Counted from the stretch's first letter, positions 1 to 6,935 are shown. The stretch: DNA of 9,435 nucleotides from Flavobacteriales bacterium (GCA_018665005.1 JABJEE010000223.1:1-9435), one strand, 5' to 3'. Program-made: numbers and translations. The notes: generated by a model not told the origin, from the letters alone.

Positions 1-930
1 AACGGCCAAGGTTCCCTCATGAAAACCACAAAGAATCAATTTTAATTTGTTCGTATATGTATTTACATCTCCTACAGCGTATATACCTGGAATATTCGTT
101 GAATAATCAACAGGATCTACGATTATGGCATTTTTTTCTATCTCCAATCCCCACTTGCCGATCGGTCCCAAAGATGGTTTTAATCCGAAAAGTGGTATAA
201 AATGATCGGTATCCTCGAACATTTCACCTGTTTTTTGATGTGTGATTTGAATTTTCTCTAATTTATCTCCACCGACTAACCCAGTGACTTCCGCTTCTGT
301 TACGAGTTTTATTTCACCCTTTTCGGCTAAGTCAATTGCTTTTTGAACAGAATCCAAGTGACCTCTAAAAGAGCTACTTCGGTGTACAAGCACAACCTCT
401 TTTGCAATTTTCTTTTCAGCCAAGAAAATGGACCAGTCCAGAGCAGAGTCCCCTCCTCCTGCTATTACGCACTTTTTACCTCTGTACATTTCTGGATCTT
501 TGATGATGTATTCGACACCACAATCTTCAAACTCAGAAATATTTTGAATAGGTGGTTTTCTGGGTTCAAATACGCCTAAACCTCCTGCGATGATGACTAT
601 TGGAGCAGCATGTTTTGTGCCTTTTATGGTAGTAACAACGAATGAGCCATCACCCTGCTTTTCAATATCTGTTGCAGCTTCTCCTAATGTAAATCCAGGT
701 TTAAATGGTTCTGCTTGATCCATTAAATTGTCTATCAGCTCTCCTGCAAGAATAGAAGGAAATCCCGGGATATCATAAATGGGTTTTTTTGGATAAATTT
801 CTGCACACTGACCACCAGGAATGGGCAAAGAATCAATTAGGTGACACTTAAGCTTCAACAATCCCGCCTCAAAAACGGTAAACAAGCCCACTGGCCCTGC
901 TCCTATTATAATAATATCTGTTTTTATCAT
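1..930 (-). CDS. Ferredoxin--NADP+ reductase, thioredoxin-reductase-like (type 2), 3' end cut by window
   Basis: This is a flavoprotein that probably passes electrons between NADPH and ferredoxin or flavodoxin in the cytosol. The 310 residues visible start at ATG 930. An FAD-binding GxGxxG is at residues 10-15 (GAGPVG), followed by PGGQC at 39-42 and the IPGFP segment near 54-58. A second, NADP-binding motif GGGDSA is at 158-163, VHR is at 182-184, and the FAD-contacting GIYAVGD is at 282-288. The CxxC pair that thioredoxin reductases carry just before the second nucleotide motif is absent, which favours the YumC-like ferredoxin reductase over TrxR. The family usually has about 330-350 residues, and CGFHEG near 301-306 is typical of its C-terminal part, so only some 30-40 residues should be missing. 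It lies 81 bases downstream of the aldo/keto reductase in the same direction, with its own possible -7 element. Family membership is secure; the exact electron partner is inferred. Confidence 0.85.
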   Translation of the reverse strand, partial: MIKTDIIIIGAGPVGLFTVFEAGLLKLKCHLIDSLPIPGGQCAEIYPKKPIYDIPGFPSILAGELIDNLMDQAEPFKPGFTLGEAATDIEKQGDGSFVVTTIKGTKHAAPIVIIAGGLGVFEPRKPPIQNISEFEDCGVEYIIKDPEMYRGKKCVIAGGGDSALDWSIFLAEKKIAKEVVLVHRSSSFRGHLDSVQKAIDLAEKGEIKLVTEAEVTGLVGGDKLEKIQITHQKTGEMFEDTDHFIPLFGLKPSLGPIGKWGLEIEKNAIIVDPVDYSTNIPGIYAVGDVNTYTNKLKLILCGFHEGTLAV

Positions 931-951
931 CTTATCTATTCAAAAGTTCTG

Positions 952-959
952 CAAAATTA
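952..959 (-). promoter_or_regulatory. Possible -7 element (TAATTTTG) for the ferredoxin reductase gene
   Basis: Read on the minus strand, TAATTTTG fits the Bacteroidota -7 consensus TAnnTTTG and ends 21 bases before the ATG at 930. The nearest upstream TTG (complement of 975-977) is only 15 bases away, shorter than the usual 17-23, so the -33 half is weak. The gene could also be reached by readthrough from the aldo/keto reductase, because no convincing terminator is seen in 931-1011. Confidence 0.35.
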
Positions 960-1011
960 ACGAAATCTAATCATCAATCCGAGAAGAATTATGGATTAAA
1001 CCAATGACGAT

Positions 1012-1995
1012 CTAAAATGTTGGATGTTCGGGTTGATTTTCTAAAATCTTTTCTATTCGTTCCATAACGCTCTCATCCATTTGACCCAATACATCGATTG
1101 ACTTTATGTTTTCTTTGAGCTGACTCATTTTAGAAGCTCCTAGAATGACCGTCGAAATATTCTCATTTTTTAAGCACCAAGCCAAACTCATAACAGGCAA
1201 GCTCATGTCCAATCCATTTGCAAGCTCATTAAGTGCCGCAACTTTTGACAACTTTTCTTCTGTTACGTTTTTTTCTTTGAGCCATTCTAATCCCTCAACT
1301 CCCAGCCTTGTTCCTTTTGGAAATTTATTCAAATATTTATCAGTCAAGATTCCACTAGCCAAAGGAGACCATATTGTTGTTCCTAATCCTACTGTTTTAT
1401 ACAGTTGAGCAAACTCTACTTCCACTTTTTTACGCGCAAACATATTGTATTCTGGTTGTTCGACAATTGGACCGATAAGGTGATTCTGCTTGGCAAAAAG
1501 GTGAGCTTCCATGATTTCTTGAGCACTCCACTCGGAGGTTCCCCAATACAATATTTTACCCTGCATAATAAGCTGATGCATGGCCCATACTGTTTCTTCA
1601 ATTGGTGTTGACTTGTCTGGTCGATGACAAAAATAAAGGTCCAAGTAATCTACCTGTAGTCTTTTCATCGCTTGATGACAAGCCTCGAAAACATGTTTGC
1701 GATTCAATCCTTTTTGAGTTGGCCATTGACCGCCAGTACCAAAAAACACTTTACTGCTAACAATAAAACTATCTCTCGACCACCCACTTTTATGGAGAAT
1801 TTTCCCCATCACTTTTTCACTTTTACCTCTTGCATAAATTTCAGCATTATCAAAAAAGTTGACCCCATTATCATAGGCATAATGCATCAGCTTTTCGGAT
1901 ACCTTATCGTCTATTAACTTTCCAAAGGTTAACCAAGAGCCTAAGGACAACCTACTTACTTTTAAACCCGATTTTCCAAGATTGTTATATTCCAT
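1012..1995 (-). CDS. Aldo/keto reductase, AKR6 / Kv-beta-like
   Basis: This is a cytosolic NADP(H)-dependent oxidoreductase of 327 residues, close to the usual length for bacterial members of the voltage-gated potassium channel beta-subunit-like (AKR6) branch. The N-terminus MEYNNLGKSGLKVSRLSLGS is the standard start of the fold. The catalytic tetrad can be placed at Asp49, Tyr54 (in DNAEIYARGKSE), Lys82 (SSKVFFG) and His124 (YFCHRPD). YWGTSEWSAQEI near 150-161, EQPEYNMFAR and the late SPLASGIL segment are also typical. The C-terminal cofactor region includes ILGASKMSQLKEN. The physiological substrate cannot be read from sequence; such enzymes reduce assorted aldehydes and ketones. It is the last gene of a three-gene run, 24 bases after the EamA permease, with an A/T-rich leader and no Shine-Dalgarno sequence. 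Nothing suggests it partners a channel here. Confidence 0.9.
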   Translation of the reverse strand: MEYNNLGKSGLKVSRLSLGSWLTFGKLIDDKVSEKLMHYAYDNGVNFFDNAEIYARGKSEKVMGKILHKSGWSRDSFIVSSKVFFGTGGQWPTQKGLNRKHVFEACHQAMKRLQVDYLDLYFCHRPDKSTPIEETVWAMHQLIMQGKILYWGTSEWSAQEIMEAHLFAKQNHLIGPIVEQPEYNMFARKKVEVEFAQLYKTVGLGTTIWSPLASGILTDKYLNKFPKGTRLGVEGLEWLKEKNVTEEKLSKVAALNELANGLDMSLPVMSLAWCLKNENISTVILGASKMSQLKENIKSIDVLGQMDESVMERIEKILENQPEHPTF

Positions 1996-2019
1996 GTTTT
2001 TTAATTTTTCTATTAAATT

Positions 2020-2919
2020 TTATCTAATAACCCTCAAAGTTTTTCTTTTTTGATAGTTTTTAATCACACCGTTAGCGATCACCACCAAAATGATGAGAAG
2101 GGACCCTATGTAAAAATTGGAGCCTAGTTGCTCGTGCTCTTTTAAAATAAAAATAGCGAGTATAATGGTATAAACCGGTTCAAGATTTATACTCAAAGAA
2201 ACCGTAAAAGCACCTAACCTTTTAACAATATCGATGGTAACAAGAAAAGCAAATGAGGTACAAACTACTGCTAAAAACAATAACCAGTAGACATCAGACA
2301 TCGCCATTGAAAACATGGACATGTTGATGTTATTGGTCATGGCCAAATAAATGCTTAAACCAACAAAGCCTATTGCCAACTCATACATACTAATATGGGT
2401 AGAAGGAACATCTTCAACCAATTTGGCATTACTAACGGCAAAAAATCCAGCAAGAAAAGCAGATATTAAACCCATTAAAACTGCCCAATATTCTTGACTA
2501 GAAAAGTCTCCAGAAACAAAATATATTCCTGCAACAACAATTAGCCCAAGAGAAAACTCTAGCCATGAAAACTTTTTTTTCATAATGAGCGGCTCAAGCC
2601 ACGCTACATGAAGTGTTGTCGTAGACAAACAAAGAATACCTAACGAAGCTGTAGACCATTGAATAGAGGTGTAAAAAGTGACCCAGTGTGCTGCGACTAC
2701 CAAGCCAACCAAGGCTATCTTTCCCAAATGCTTCTTGTCAATGGTTAACTTCGACTTCACAAAAAGCAAATACAACAAGATCACAAAAGAGGCAATACCT
2801 ACTCTATACCACACAATGTAGAGGGCATCCAAATGAATCAACTTTCCAAGTATTCCTGTGAAACCCCACAGGAAAATAATAAAGTGTAATAGGAAGTGGT
2901 ACTTATACTTGGAAAACAC
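2020..2919 (-). CDS. EamA/DMT-family permease, GTG start
   Basis: This is an inner-membrane permease of the drug/metabolite transporter superfamily: 299 residues that read as about ten hydrophobic helices in two repeated EamA halves. The first half opens with the WGFTGILGKLI segment (residues 18-28). The second half has the characteristic NLEPVYTIILAIFILKE stretch (245-261) and a final helix at about 270-285, followed by a basic tail. The substrate (metabolite, amino acid or drug) cannot be assigned. The start is a GTG at 2919. No in-frame ATG occurs until deep inside the protein, and homologues begin at this point of helix 1, so GTG is preferred. It lies one codon past the TAA of the DUF2911 gene and in the same frame, which points to translation coupled to that gene. 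It is followed by the aldo/keto reductase after 24 bases. Confidence 0.88.
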   Translation of the reverse strand: MFSKYKYHFLLHFIIFLWGFTGILGKLIHLDALYIVWYRVGIASFVILLYLLFVKSKLTIDKKHLGKIALVGLVVAAHWVTFYTSIQWSTASLGILCLSTTTLHVAWLEPLIMKKKFSWLEFSLGLIVVAGIYFVSGDFSSQEYWAVLMGLISAFLAGFFAVSNAKLVEDVPSTHISMYELAIGFVGLSIYLAMTNNINMSMFSMAMSDVYWLLFLAVVCTSFAFLVTIDIVKRLGAFTVSLSINLEPVYTIILAIFILKEHEQLGSNFYIGSLLIILVVIANGVIKNYQKRKTLRVIR

Positions 2920-2922
2920 CAG

Positions 2923-3786
2923 TTATTTCATTTTTTGCCATTGCGCGATTGATTTCTCATTCATGCGCACATAGTCATCGTTACCTTTAGACGCAGCCAT
3001 TTTCATAGAAATCTTGGCTGTTTCTATGGCTTTCGAGTAATCACCATTCCATGCTAAAATTTCTGCTTGCATTTTGGTCATCCAATAAGCCGAAGCACCA
3101 CGAATTTCTACAGCTGCATTAATCCATTCCAATGCTTTCTTTTTGTCAAGTTCCTTGGTAAAATAATACTTTGCTGAACTGTAGTAATCGTTAGCAGATG
3201 GTCCACCCATTACTTTGGTAATACTCTCTTCAACTTTTGTTCTCGTGTCTATGCCAAAAGGCATTTCAACTTTTTCTCTATCCCAACAAATTGATAAAAT
3301 AGCGCCATCTGTTTTGATGTTGTCAATTGATATACTTAGTGTTTCTACACTCTTTTTTAGTGATACTTTTATAGGATTGAGCGATACCATGACCTTAGAC
3401 TCTTCCCATTCATCTGGTGTTCCCCAGTTGGAATAGTCAGAATAAAAGACCACGTTCCACGACTCTTTTTGAGGCTTAGCAAAAATAGCATATGTACCTT
3501 TTTTTAAGGTGTCGGCTCCAAAATACAAATCATCAGACGTGGTAAATGTTGAGTTTTTATTTGCACCTAGCCTCCACATTTGATCATAGGCTACCACATT
3601 TCCAAATACCTGACGTCCTCTTTTAGATGGTCTAGAGTAGGTGATTTCAAGTTCACTTAAACCCACATTCTGCTTTATTGTAGCTACTGGACTCAACGGT
3701 GGTGTATCCACTTGAGACGATGCCGTAAATTCAAATGCGAAAAACGAGAGAAAAAGAATAAGTAGAGGTTTAAAATTTTGATACAT
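2923..3786 (-). CDS. Exported DUF2911 protein with C-terminal TPR-like helices
   Basis: This 287-residue protein starts at ATG 3786 and is probably secreted to the periplasm. A hydrophobic signal segment (about residues 7-22) is followed by TASSQ, with likely signal peptidase I cleavage around residue 24. Residues 30-175 match DUF2911, a domain common in Bacteroidota and of unknown function. Its hallmarks are SPVATIKQNVG, ITYSRPSKRGRQVFG (48-62), MWRLGANKNSTF (70-81) and LKKGTYAIFAKP (94-105). The C-terminal part (about 197-285) is helical, with spaced aromatic and alanine residues (KKALEWINAAVEIRG, GDYSKAIETAKISMKMA) like one or two TPR units. It is the first gene of the run leading into the permease and the aldo/keto reductase, and has a good promoter 44 bases upstream. 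No enzymatic residues are recognised; a role in periplasmic binding or assembly would be speculation. Confidence 0.88.
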   Translation of the reverse strand: MYQNFKPLLILFLSFFAFEFTASSQVDTPPLSPVATIKQNVGLSELEITYSRPSKRGRQVFGNVVAYDQMWRLGANKNSTFTTSDDLYFGADTLKKGTYAIFAKPQKESWNVVFYSDYSNWGTPDEWEESKVMVSLNPIKVSLKKSVETLSISIDNIKTDGAILSICWDREKVEMPFGIDTRTKVEESITKVMGGPSANDYYSSAKYYFTKELDKKKALEWINAAVEIRGASAYWMTKMQAEILAWNGDYSKAIETAKISMKMAASKGNDDYVRMNEKSIAQWQKMK

Positions 3787-3829
3787 GATTTTTTTGTTTT
3801 AAAACGAATAAATGAATGAAAATGTTCGA

Positions 3830-3859
3830 CAAAAATAATCGGATAAATAGAGATATCAA
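3830..3859 (-). promoter_or_regulatory. Bacteroidota-type promoter (TTG-N19-TATTTTTG) for the DUF2911 gene
   Basis: On the minus strand a TTG (complement of 3857-3859) is followed after exactly 19 bases by TATTTTTG (complement of 3830-3837). This matches the Bacteroidota sigma-A pattern, -33 TTG and -7 TAnnTTTG. The predicted transcript start leaves a leader of about 35-40 bases before the ATG at 3786. It is the best-formed promoter in the window and should drive the DUF2911, permease and aldo/keto reductase genes together. Confidence 0.65.
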
Positions 3860-3940
3860 CAATTGATTGGTGTTAAAATCATTTTTGAAAGGATAACACT
3901 TTTGAGAATATACTATATTTACTCATGTAGCCCTTTAAAC

Positions 3941-4294
3941 ATGGAGAATTTTAAGGAAAATAGAAAAGAATTAGATGAAGAATTAGAGCGATTTATTACA
4001 TTGCTCAATCAGCTTCTTCCACACTATCATTTTCTATTAAAGAAAACAGACCTAAATAAAGAAGAACTCAATAAACTCGGAGAAATTGAGCACTATTTGA
4101 TTGGTGTTAATTCAAAAATCATGGAGATTAAGGGAAAACTTGAACAAGATCTTTTTGGGCAATCATTAGATACTTATTACAAACTAAAAACAAGTGCCTA
4201 TGAGGGAGATCCTCATTCTAAGCTAAAACTTGAAAAAATGAGAGATACATTTGCCGATGCATTAAATTCGGGCGACCTCATCAATTACAACTAA
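3941..4294 (+). CDS. Small helical protein of unknown function (117 residues)
   Basis: I do not recognise this family. The frame is open from 3863, but the ATG at 3941 is the better start. The in-frame stretch before it encodes an unnatural mix (YYIYSCSPLN), and the protein proper begins MENFKENRKE. The product is soluble, charged and almost wholly helical. Residues 1-35 form an amphipathic helix (ELDEELERFITLLNQLLPHY), and residues 38-72 form a second, Glu/Lys-rich one that could be a short coiled coil. The C-terminal AYEGDPHSKLKLEKM (87-101) loosely resembles a Sel1/TPR-type helix pair, a weak impression only. There is no signal peptide, membrane segment or metal motif. It is transcribed divergently from the DUF2911 gene and ends 35 bases before gpsA. 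Codon use looks like that of its neighbours, so I regard it as a real gene. Confidence 0.7.
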   Translation: MENFKENRKELDEELERFITLLNQLLPHYHFLLKKTDLNKEELNKLGEIEHYLIGVNSKIMEIKGKLEQDLFGQSLDTYYKLKTSAYEGDPHSKLKLEKMRDTFADALNSGDLINYN

Positions 4295-4317
4295 TTAATA
4301 TCTTCTAAACTTTATAC

Positions 4318-4325
4318 TACTTTTG
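4318..4325 (+). promoter_or_regulatory. Candidate -7 element (TACTTTTG) just before gpsA
   Basis: TACTTTTG fits TAnnTTTG and ends only four bases before the gpsA ATG at 4330. The matching -33 is poor: a TTA at 4295-4297 gives a 20-base spacer. If this element is used, transcription would begin at or next to the ATG, giving a leaderless or nearly leaderless message. In AT-rich DNA a chance match is possible, and gpsA may also be read from upstream. Confidence 0.45.
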
Positions 4326-4329
4326 CAGT

Positions 4330-5334
4330 ATGCGCTCAAAGGAAAATTCAGGAATTCTTGTCGTTGGAGGAGGTAGCTGGGCAACCGCATTGTCAAAACT
4401 CATTAGTGAGAACACAAATGAACTGATGTGGTGGATGAGAAACGAGGAATCCATTTCTCACCTAAAAAAGTATGCCCACAATCCAAATTATCTTCAGTCT
4501 GCATCTTTTGATATCTCTAATATAGAATTAAGCTCAAACCTTACAGAGCAAATCACAAATGCTGAAATTATTATTATCGCCATTCCCTCCGCATTTATCA
4601 ATAAAACTTTCGAAGCGCTCCCAAAAGACTTGTTTAAAAACAAAATCATTTTTTCTGCAGTCAAAGGGATGATTCCTGAATACAATATGATACCCGCCAG
4701 GTATTTTCACAAGCAATTCAATGTGCCTTATGAAAACATAGGAATTATATGTGGCCCATGTCATGCAGAAGAAATCGCCATGGAAAGACTGTCTTACCTT
4801 ACGGTTGCTTGTTCAGACCAAGAAAAAGCAAATAGAGTTGCCGATATTTTGTCTTGTCGATATGTGAAAACAGCCATTTCTGATGATTTGTTTGGAACTG
4901 AATTTTCAGCAATTTTAAAAAATGTGTATGCATTGGCTGCAGGCATCACAGCGGGGCTTGGCTACGGAGATAATTTTCAGTCGGTATTGATTTCCAATTC
5001 TATTCGTGAAATAGAAAAGTTTATTGATGCTGTTCACCCCATTCACAGAGACACCAAAACGAGTGCTTATCTTGGGGATCTTCTTGTAACCGCCTATTCT
5101 AAGTTTTCTAGGAATCGTTCTTTCGGTTATATGATTGGTAAAGGATATTCTGTTAAAACAGCTCAGATGGAAATGAATATGATTGCTGAAGGCTATTATG
5201 CCGTTAACTCATTATCTATTGTAAAAGATGAGTTTAAGGTAGATATGCCTATTTTAGAATGTGTTTATTCTATACTATACAAAAATGCAAGACCAAGGAA
5301 TACCATACAAGACCTGACAGAACTTCTTGACTAA
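4330..5334 (+). CDS. gpsA: Glycerol-3-phosphate dehydrogenase [NAD(P)+]
   Basis: This cytosolic enzyme reduces dihydroxyacetone phosphate to sn-glycerol-3-phosphate, the backbone for phospholipids. The length, 334 residues, is normal for GpsA. The N-terminal Rossmann fold has GGGSWATAL at 13-21, the Bacteroidota variant of GxGxWGTAL. SAVKGM at 109-114 supplies one conserved lysine (Lys112), and GPCHAEEIA at 142-150 is the family signature with Cys where many phyla have Ser. The C-terminal helical domain contains LKNVYALAAG (196-205; catalytic Lys197), GLGYGDN (209-215), GDLLVT (249-254) and SRNRSFG (260-266), all expected. The ATG at 4330 leaves a short N-terminal extension of about eight residues before the first beta strand, usual in this phylum. 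The aspartate kinase starts 10 bases after the stop, so the two are very probably cotranscribed. Confidence 0.95.
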   Translation: MRSKENSGILVVGGGSWATALSKLISENTNELMWWMRNEESISHLKKYAHNPNYLQSASFDISNIELSSNLTEQITNAEIIIIAIPSAFINKTFEALPKDLFKNKIIFSAVKGMIPEYNMIPARYFHKQFNVPYENIGIICGPCHAEEIAMERLSYLTVACSDQEKANRVADILSCRYVKTAISDDLFGTEFSAILKNVYALAAGITAGLGYGDNFQSVLISNSIREIEKFIDAVHPIHRDTKTSAYLGDLLVTAYSKFSRNRSFGYMIGKGYSVKTAQMEMNMIAEGYYAVNSLSIVKDEFKVDMPILECVYSILYKNARPRNTIQDLTELLD

Positions 5335-5344
5335 TCACTAAAAA

Positions 5345-6655
5345 ATGAACTCGGCAATACATGTATTTAAGTTTGGGGGTGCATCTGTTAAGGATGCCAA
5401 TGCAGTACTAAATGTTGTTGAGCTCATTAAAAAACATGATCGATTCAAGCTCGTGGTTGTCGTTTCTGCAATGGGCAAGACCACCAATAAACTTGAACAC
5501 ATTTTCAATTCATTTATTAAAAAGGACAGAGAGGCTTATTTCAAAAGCGTCAACGAATTAAAAATGTTTCATTTAAACATTATTCAAGATCTATTTAAAA
5601 ATGATTCTTTTGAAGAGGTCAATGAAATTATAAATGCCCTGTTCAACCAGATCACCAGTTTTTACGACAAAACCGAAAATGAAAACCGAAGTTATTTATA
5701 CGATCAACTTATTCCTTTCGGTGAAATGCTTTCAACAAAAATAATTCAACACTGTTTAGAAAAATCTGATGTAAAAAGTTCGTGGTTAGATGCCAAAACA
5801 TGTATTAAAACAGACAGCAATTATCAAAATGCCAATGTAGATTGGGCGCGAACTGAAAAGGAAATTAATCTGTGCTTAAATCAGCTATATAAAGAGAGCA
5901 GGGTCGTTGTTTCTCAAGGATTTGTAGGAAGTGATAATGAAGGATTCTCCACAACTTTAGGCAGAGAAGGCTCGGATTATTCAGCAGGGATTTTTGCCTA
6001 TGCCTCTGATGCAAAAGAAGTCATCATATGGAAAGATGTACCAGGAATGCTTAACGCAGACCCAAAATATTTTGAGGATACCATCAAGTTAGAGCAGATT
6101 TCATTTAAAGAAGCTATTGAGCTTTCTTATTATGGGGCAAGCGTCATACATCCAAAAACCATAAAGCCACTTCAGAACAAGAATATTCCACTTTTTGTAA
6201 AGTCCTTTTTGCATCCAGAAAAAAAAGGAACCATTATACAACAGAGAACGGAAAATGATGATGCCATACCCTCGTTTATTTTTAAAAAAAATCAGGTGTT
6301 GTTTTCCATTATGCCCAAAGATTTTTCCTTTTTGATTGAAGAAAACCTGAGTGATGTATTCTTAAAGCTATCTAGGATAAACGCCCACATCAACATCATG
6401 CAGAATTCGGCGTTGAGTTTTTCTTTTTTAATGGATGACAAAGTGGATGTCATCTCTCAAGTTAAATCTGCATTAGAATCTTCCTTTATCGTTAAGTATA
6501 ATACCAACTTAGAGTTGGTAACCATAAGGCATTACGATCAACAAACGATAGACTTTGTTACTACTGGGAAAGAAATTCTGTTGGAACAAAAAACAAGATC
6601 CACAGCTCGATTTGTAATGGGTTTAAATGAAACAAATACCTTTAAAGAGGTATAG
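5345..6655 (+). CDS. Aspartate kinase, monofunctional, with divergent C-terminal regulatory region
   Basis: This enzyme phosphorylates L-aspartate to aspartyl-4-phosphate, the first step toward lysine (and diaminopimelate), threonine and methionine. The protein has 436 residues. The amino-acid-kinase domain spans about 1-295. It has KFGGASV at 9-15 (KFGGTS in many relatives), VVVSAMGKTTNKL at 37-49, GEMLS at 126-130, TTLGREGSDYSA at 203-214, KDVPGMLNADP at 230-240 and YYGASVIHPKT at 262-272. Residues from about 305 to 436 sit where the ACT domains that bind feedback inhibitors are found, but the sequence is diverged (for example the FSIMPKDFSFL strand and the INAHINIMQNSALSFSF segment). No dehydrogenase domain follows, so it is not the ThrA-type fusion. 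It follows gpsA after 10 bases and precedes feoA by 34. No lysine, threonine or methionine gene is next to it here. Confidence 0.93.
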   Translation: MNSAIHVFKFGGASVKDANAVLNVVELIKKHDRFKLVVVVSAMGKTTNKLEHIFNSFIKKDREAYFKSVNELKMFHLNIIQDLFKNDSFEEVNEIINALFNQITSFYDKTENENRSYLYDQLIPFGEMLSTKIIQHCLEKSDVKSSWLDAKTCIKTDSNYQNANVDWARTEKEINLCLNQLYKESRVVVSQGFVGSDNEGFSTTLGREGSDYSAGIFAYASDAKEVIIWKDVPGMLNADPKYFEDTIKLEQISFKEAIELSYYGASVIHPKTIKPLQNKNIPLFVKSFLHPEKKGTIIQQRTENDDAIPSFIFKKNQVLFSIMPKDFSFLIEENLSDVFLKLSRINAHINIMQNSALSFSFLMDDKVDVISQVKSALESSFIVKYNTNLELVTIRHYDQQTIDFVTTGKEILLEQKTRSTARFVMGLNETNTFKEV

Positions 6656-6659
6656 GTAT

Positions 6660-6673
6660 TTTGAAAGTTCAAA
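6660..6673. promoter_or_regulatory. Perfect 6-2-6 palindrome upstream of feoA, candidate operator
   Basis: TTTGAA-AG-TTCAAA is a perfect inverted repeat. It ends two bases before the feoA -7 element and lies within the 34-base gap after the aspartate kinase stop, so a bound repressor would block RNA polymerase. Iron uptake genes are commonly repressed by Fur or DtxR/IdeR proteins, but this sequence matches neither classical box well. Operator function is therefore inferred from symmetry and position only. Confidence 0.4.
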
Positions 6674-6675
6674 GT

Positions 6676-6683
6676 TATTTTTG
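6676..6683 (+). promoter_or_regulatory. Candidate -7 element (TATTTTTG) for the feo cluster
   Basis: TATTTTTG fits TAnnTTTG and ends six bases before the feoA ATG at 6690. No TTG is found at the usual 17-23 base spacing; the nearest (6661-6663) is 12 bases away and lies inside the palindrome. The position suggests a separate promoter for feoAB with a very short or absent leader, perhaps helped by an activator if the -33 is truly missing. Confidence 0.45.
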
Positions 6684-6689
6684 TAGGTT

Positions 6690-6923
6690 ATGAATGTAAG
6701 ACTATCGGATTGTAAAATTGGAGAAGAAGTAGAAATCTCTAAAATCGAAGATGGGAATATTGCATCAAAATTGATAGAAATGGGATTAACTGAAAAACTC
6801 ATCACCCAAATTGTTTTGATTGCACCACTTGGAGACCCTATAGCCATAGACATCAATGGATTTATTTTATCCATTCGAAAAGCAGAAGCGAATCAAGTAT
6901 TGGTTAAGAAAATTAACCCCTAG
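6690..6923 (+). CDS. feoA: Ferrous iron transport protein FeoA
   Basis: A 77-residue cytosolic protein with the SH3-like beta-barrel fold of FeoA, at the normal length for the family. It opens MNVRLSDCKIGEEVEISKI, as most FeoA proteins open with a hydrophobic LSDL(K)xG segment. ASKLIEMGLTEKLITQIV (27-44) is the family helix-turn with the conserved L-x-EMG-L core, and APLGDPIAIDINGFILSIRKAEANQVLV (46-73) is the standard GDP-x-x-I...R-x-x-EA-x-x-I/V end. FeoA is needed for, or modulates, Fe(II) transport by FeoB, probably by contact with its cytosolic part. The feoB start follows 12 bases after the stop, so the two form one transcript. Confidence 0.93.
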   Translation: MNVRLSDCKIGEEVEISKIEDGNIASKLIEMGLTEKLITQIVLIAPLGDPIAIDINGFILSIRKAEANQVLVKKINP

Positions 6924-6935
6924 ATCAACCCGCTT

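Noticed and set aside
343..579. Plus-strand open frame of 78 codons inside the ferredoxin reductase gene
   Set aside because: It lies antisense to a gene with strong family motifs, has low-complexity hydrophobic and Cys/Phe-rich content and no start signal. It is a shadow frame.
1..930. Thioredoxin reductase as the identity of the left-edge flavoprotein
   Set aside because: The fold and nucleotide motifs are shared, but the redox-active CxxC expected before the second nucleotide-binding motif is missing, which fits the ferredoxin reductase branch.
976..1000. AATCC...GGATT inverted repeat after the aldo/keto reductase as a terminator
   Set aside because: The arms are only five bases, the loop is 12 bases and there is no T-run in the right place, so it is too weak to call.
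3863..3940. N-terminal extension of the 117-residue protein to the ATG at 3863
   Set aside because: The extra 26 codons give an unlikely peptide and run through the intergenic region just beside the divergent promoter. The ATG at 3941 gives a natural N-terminus.
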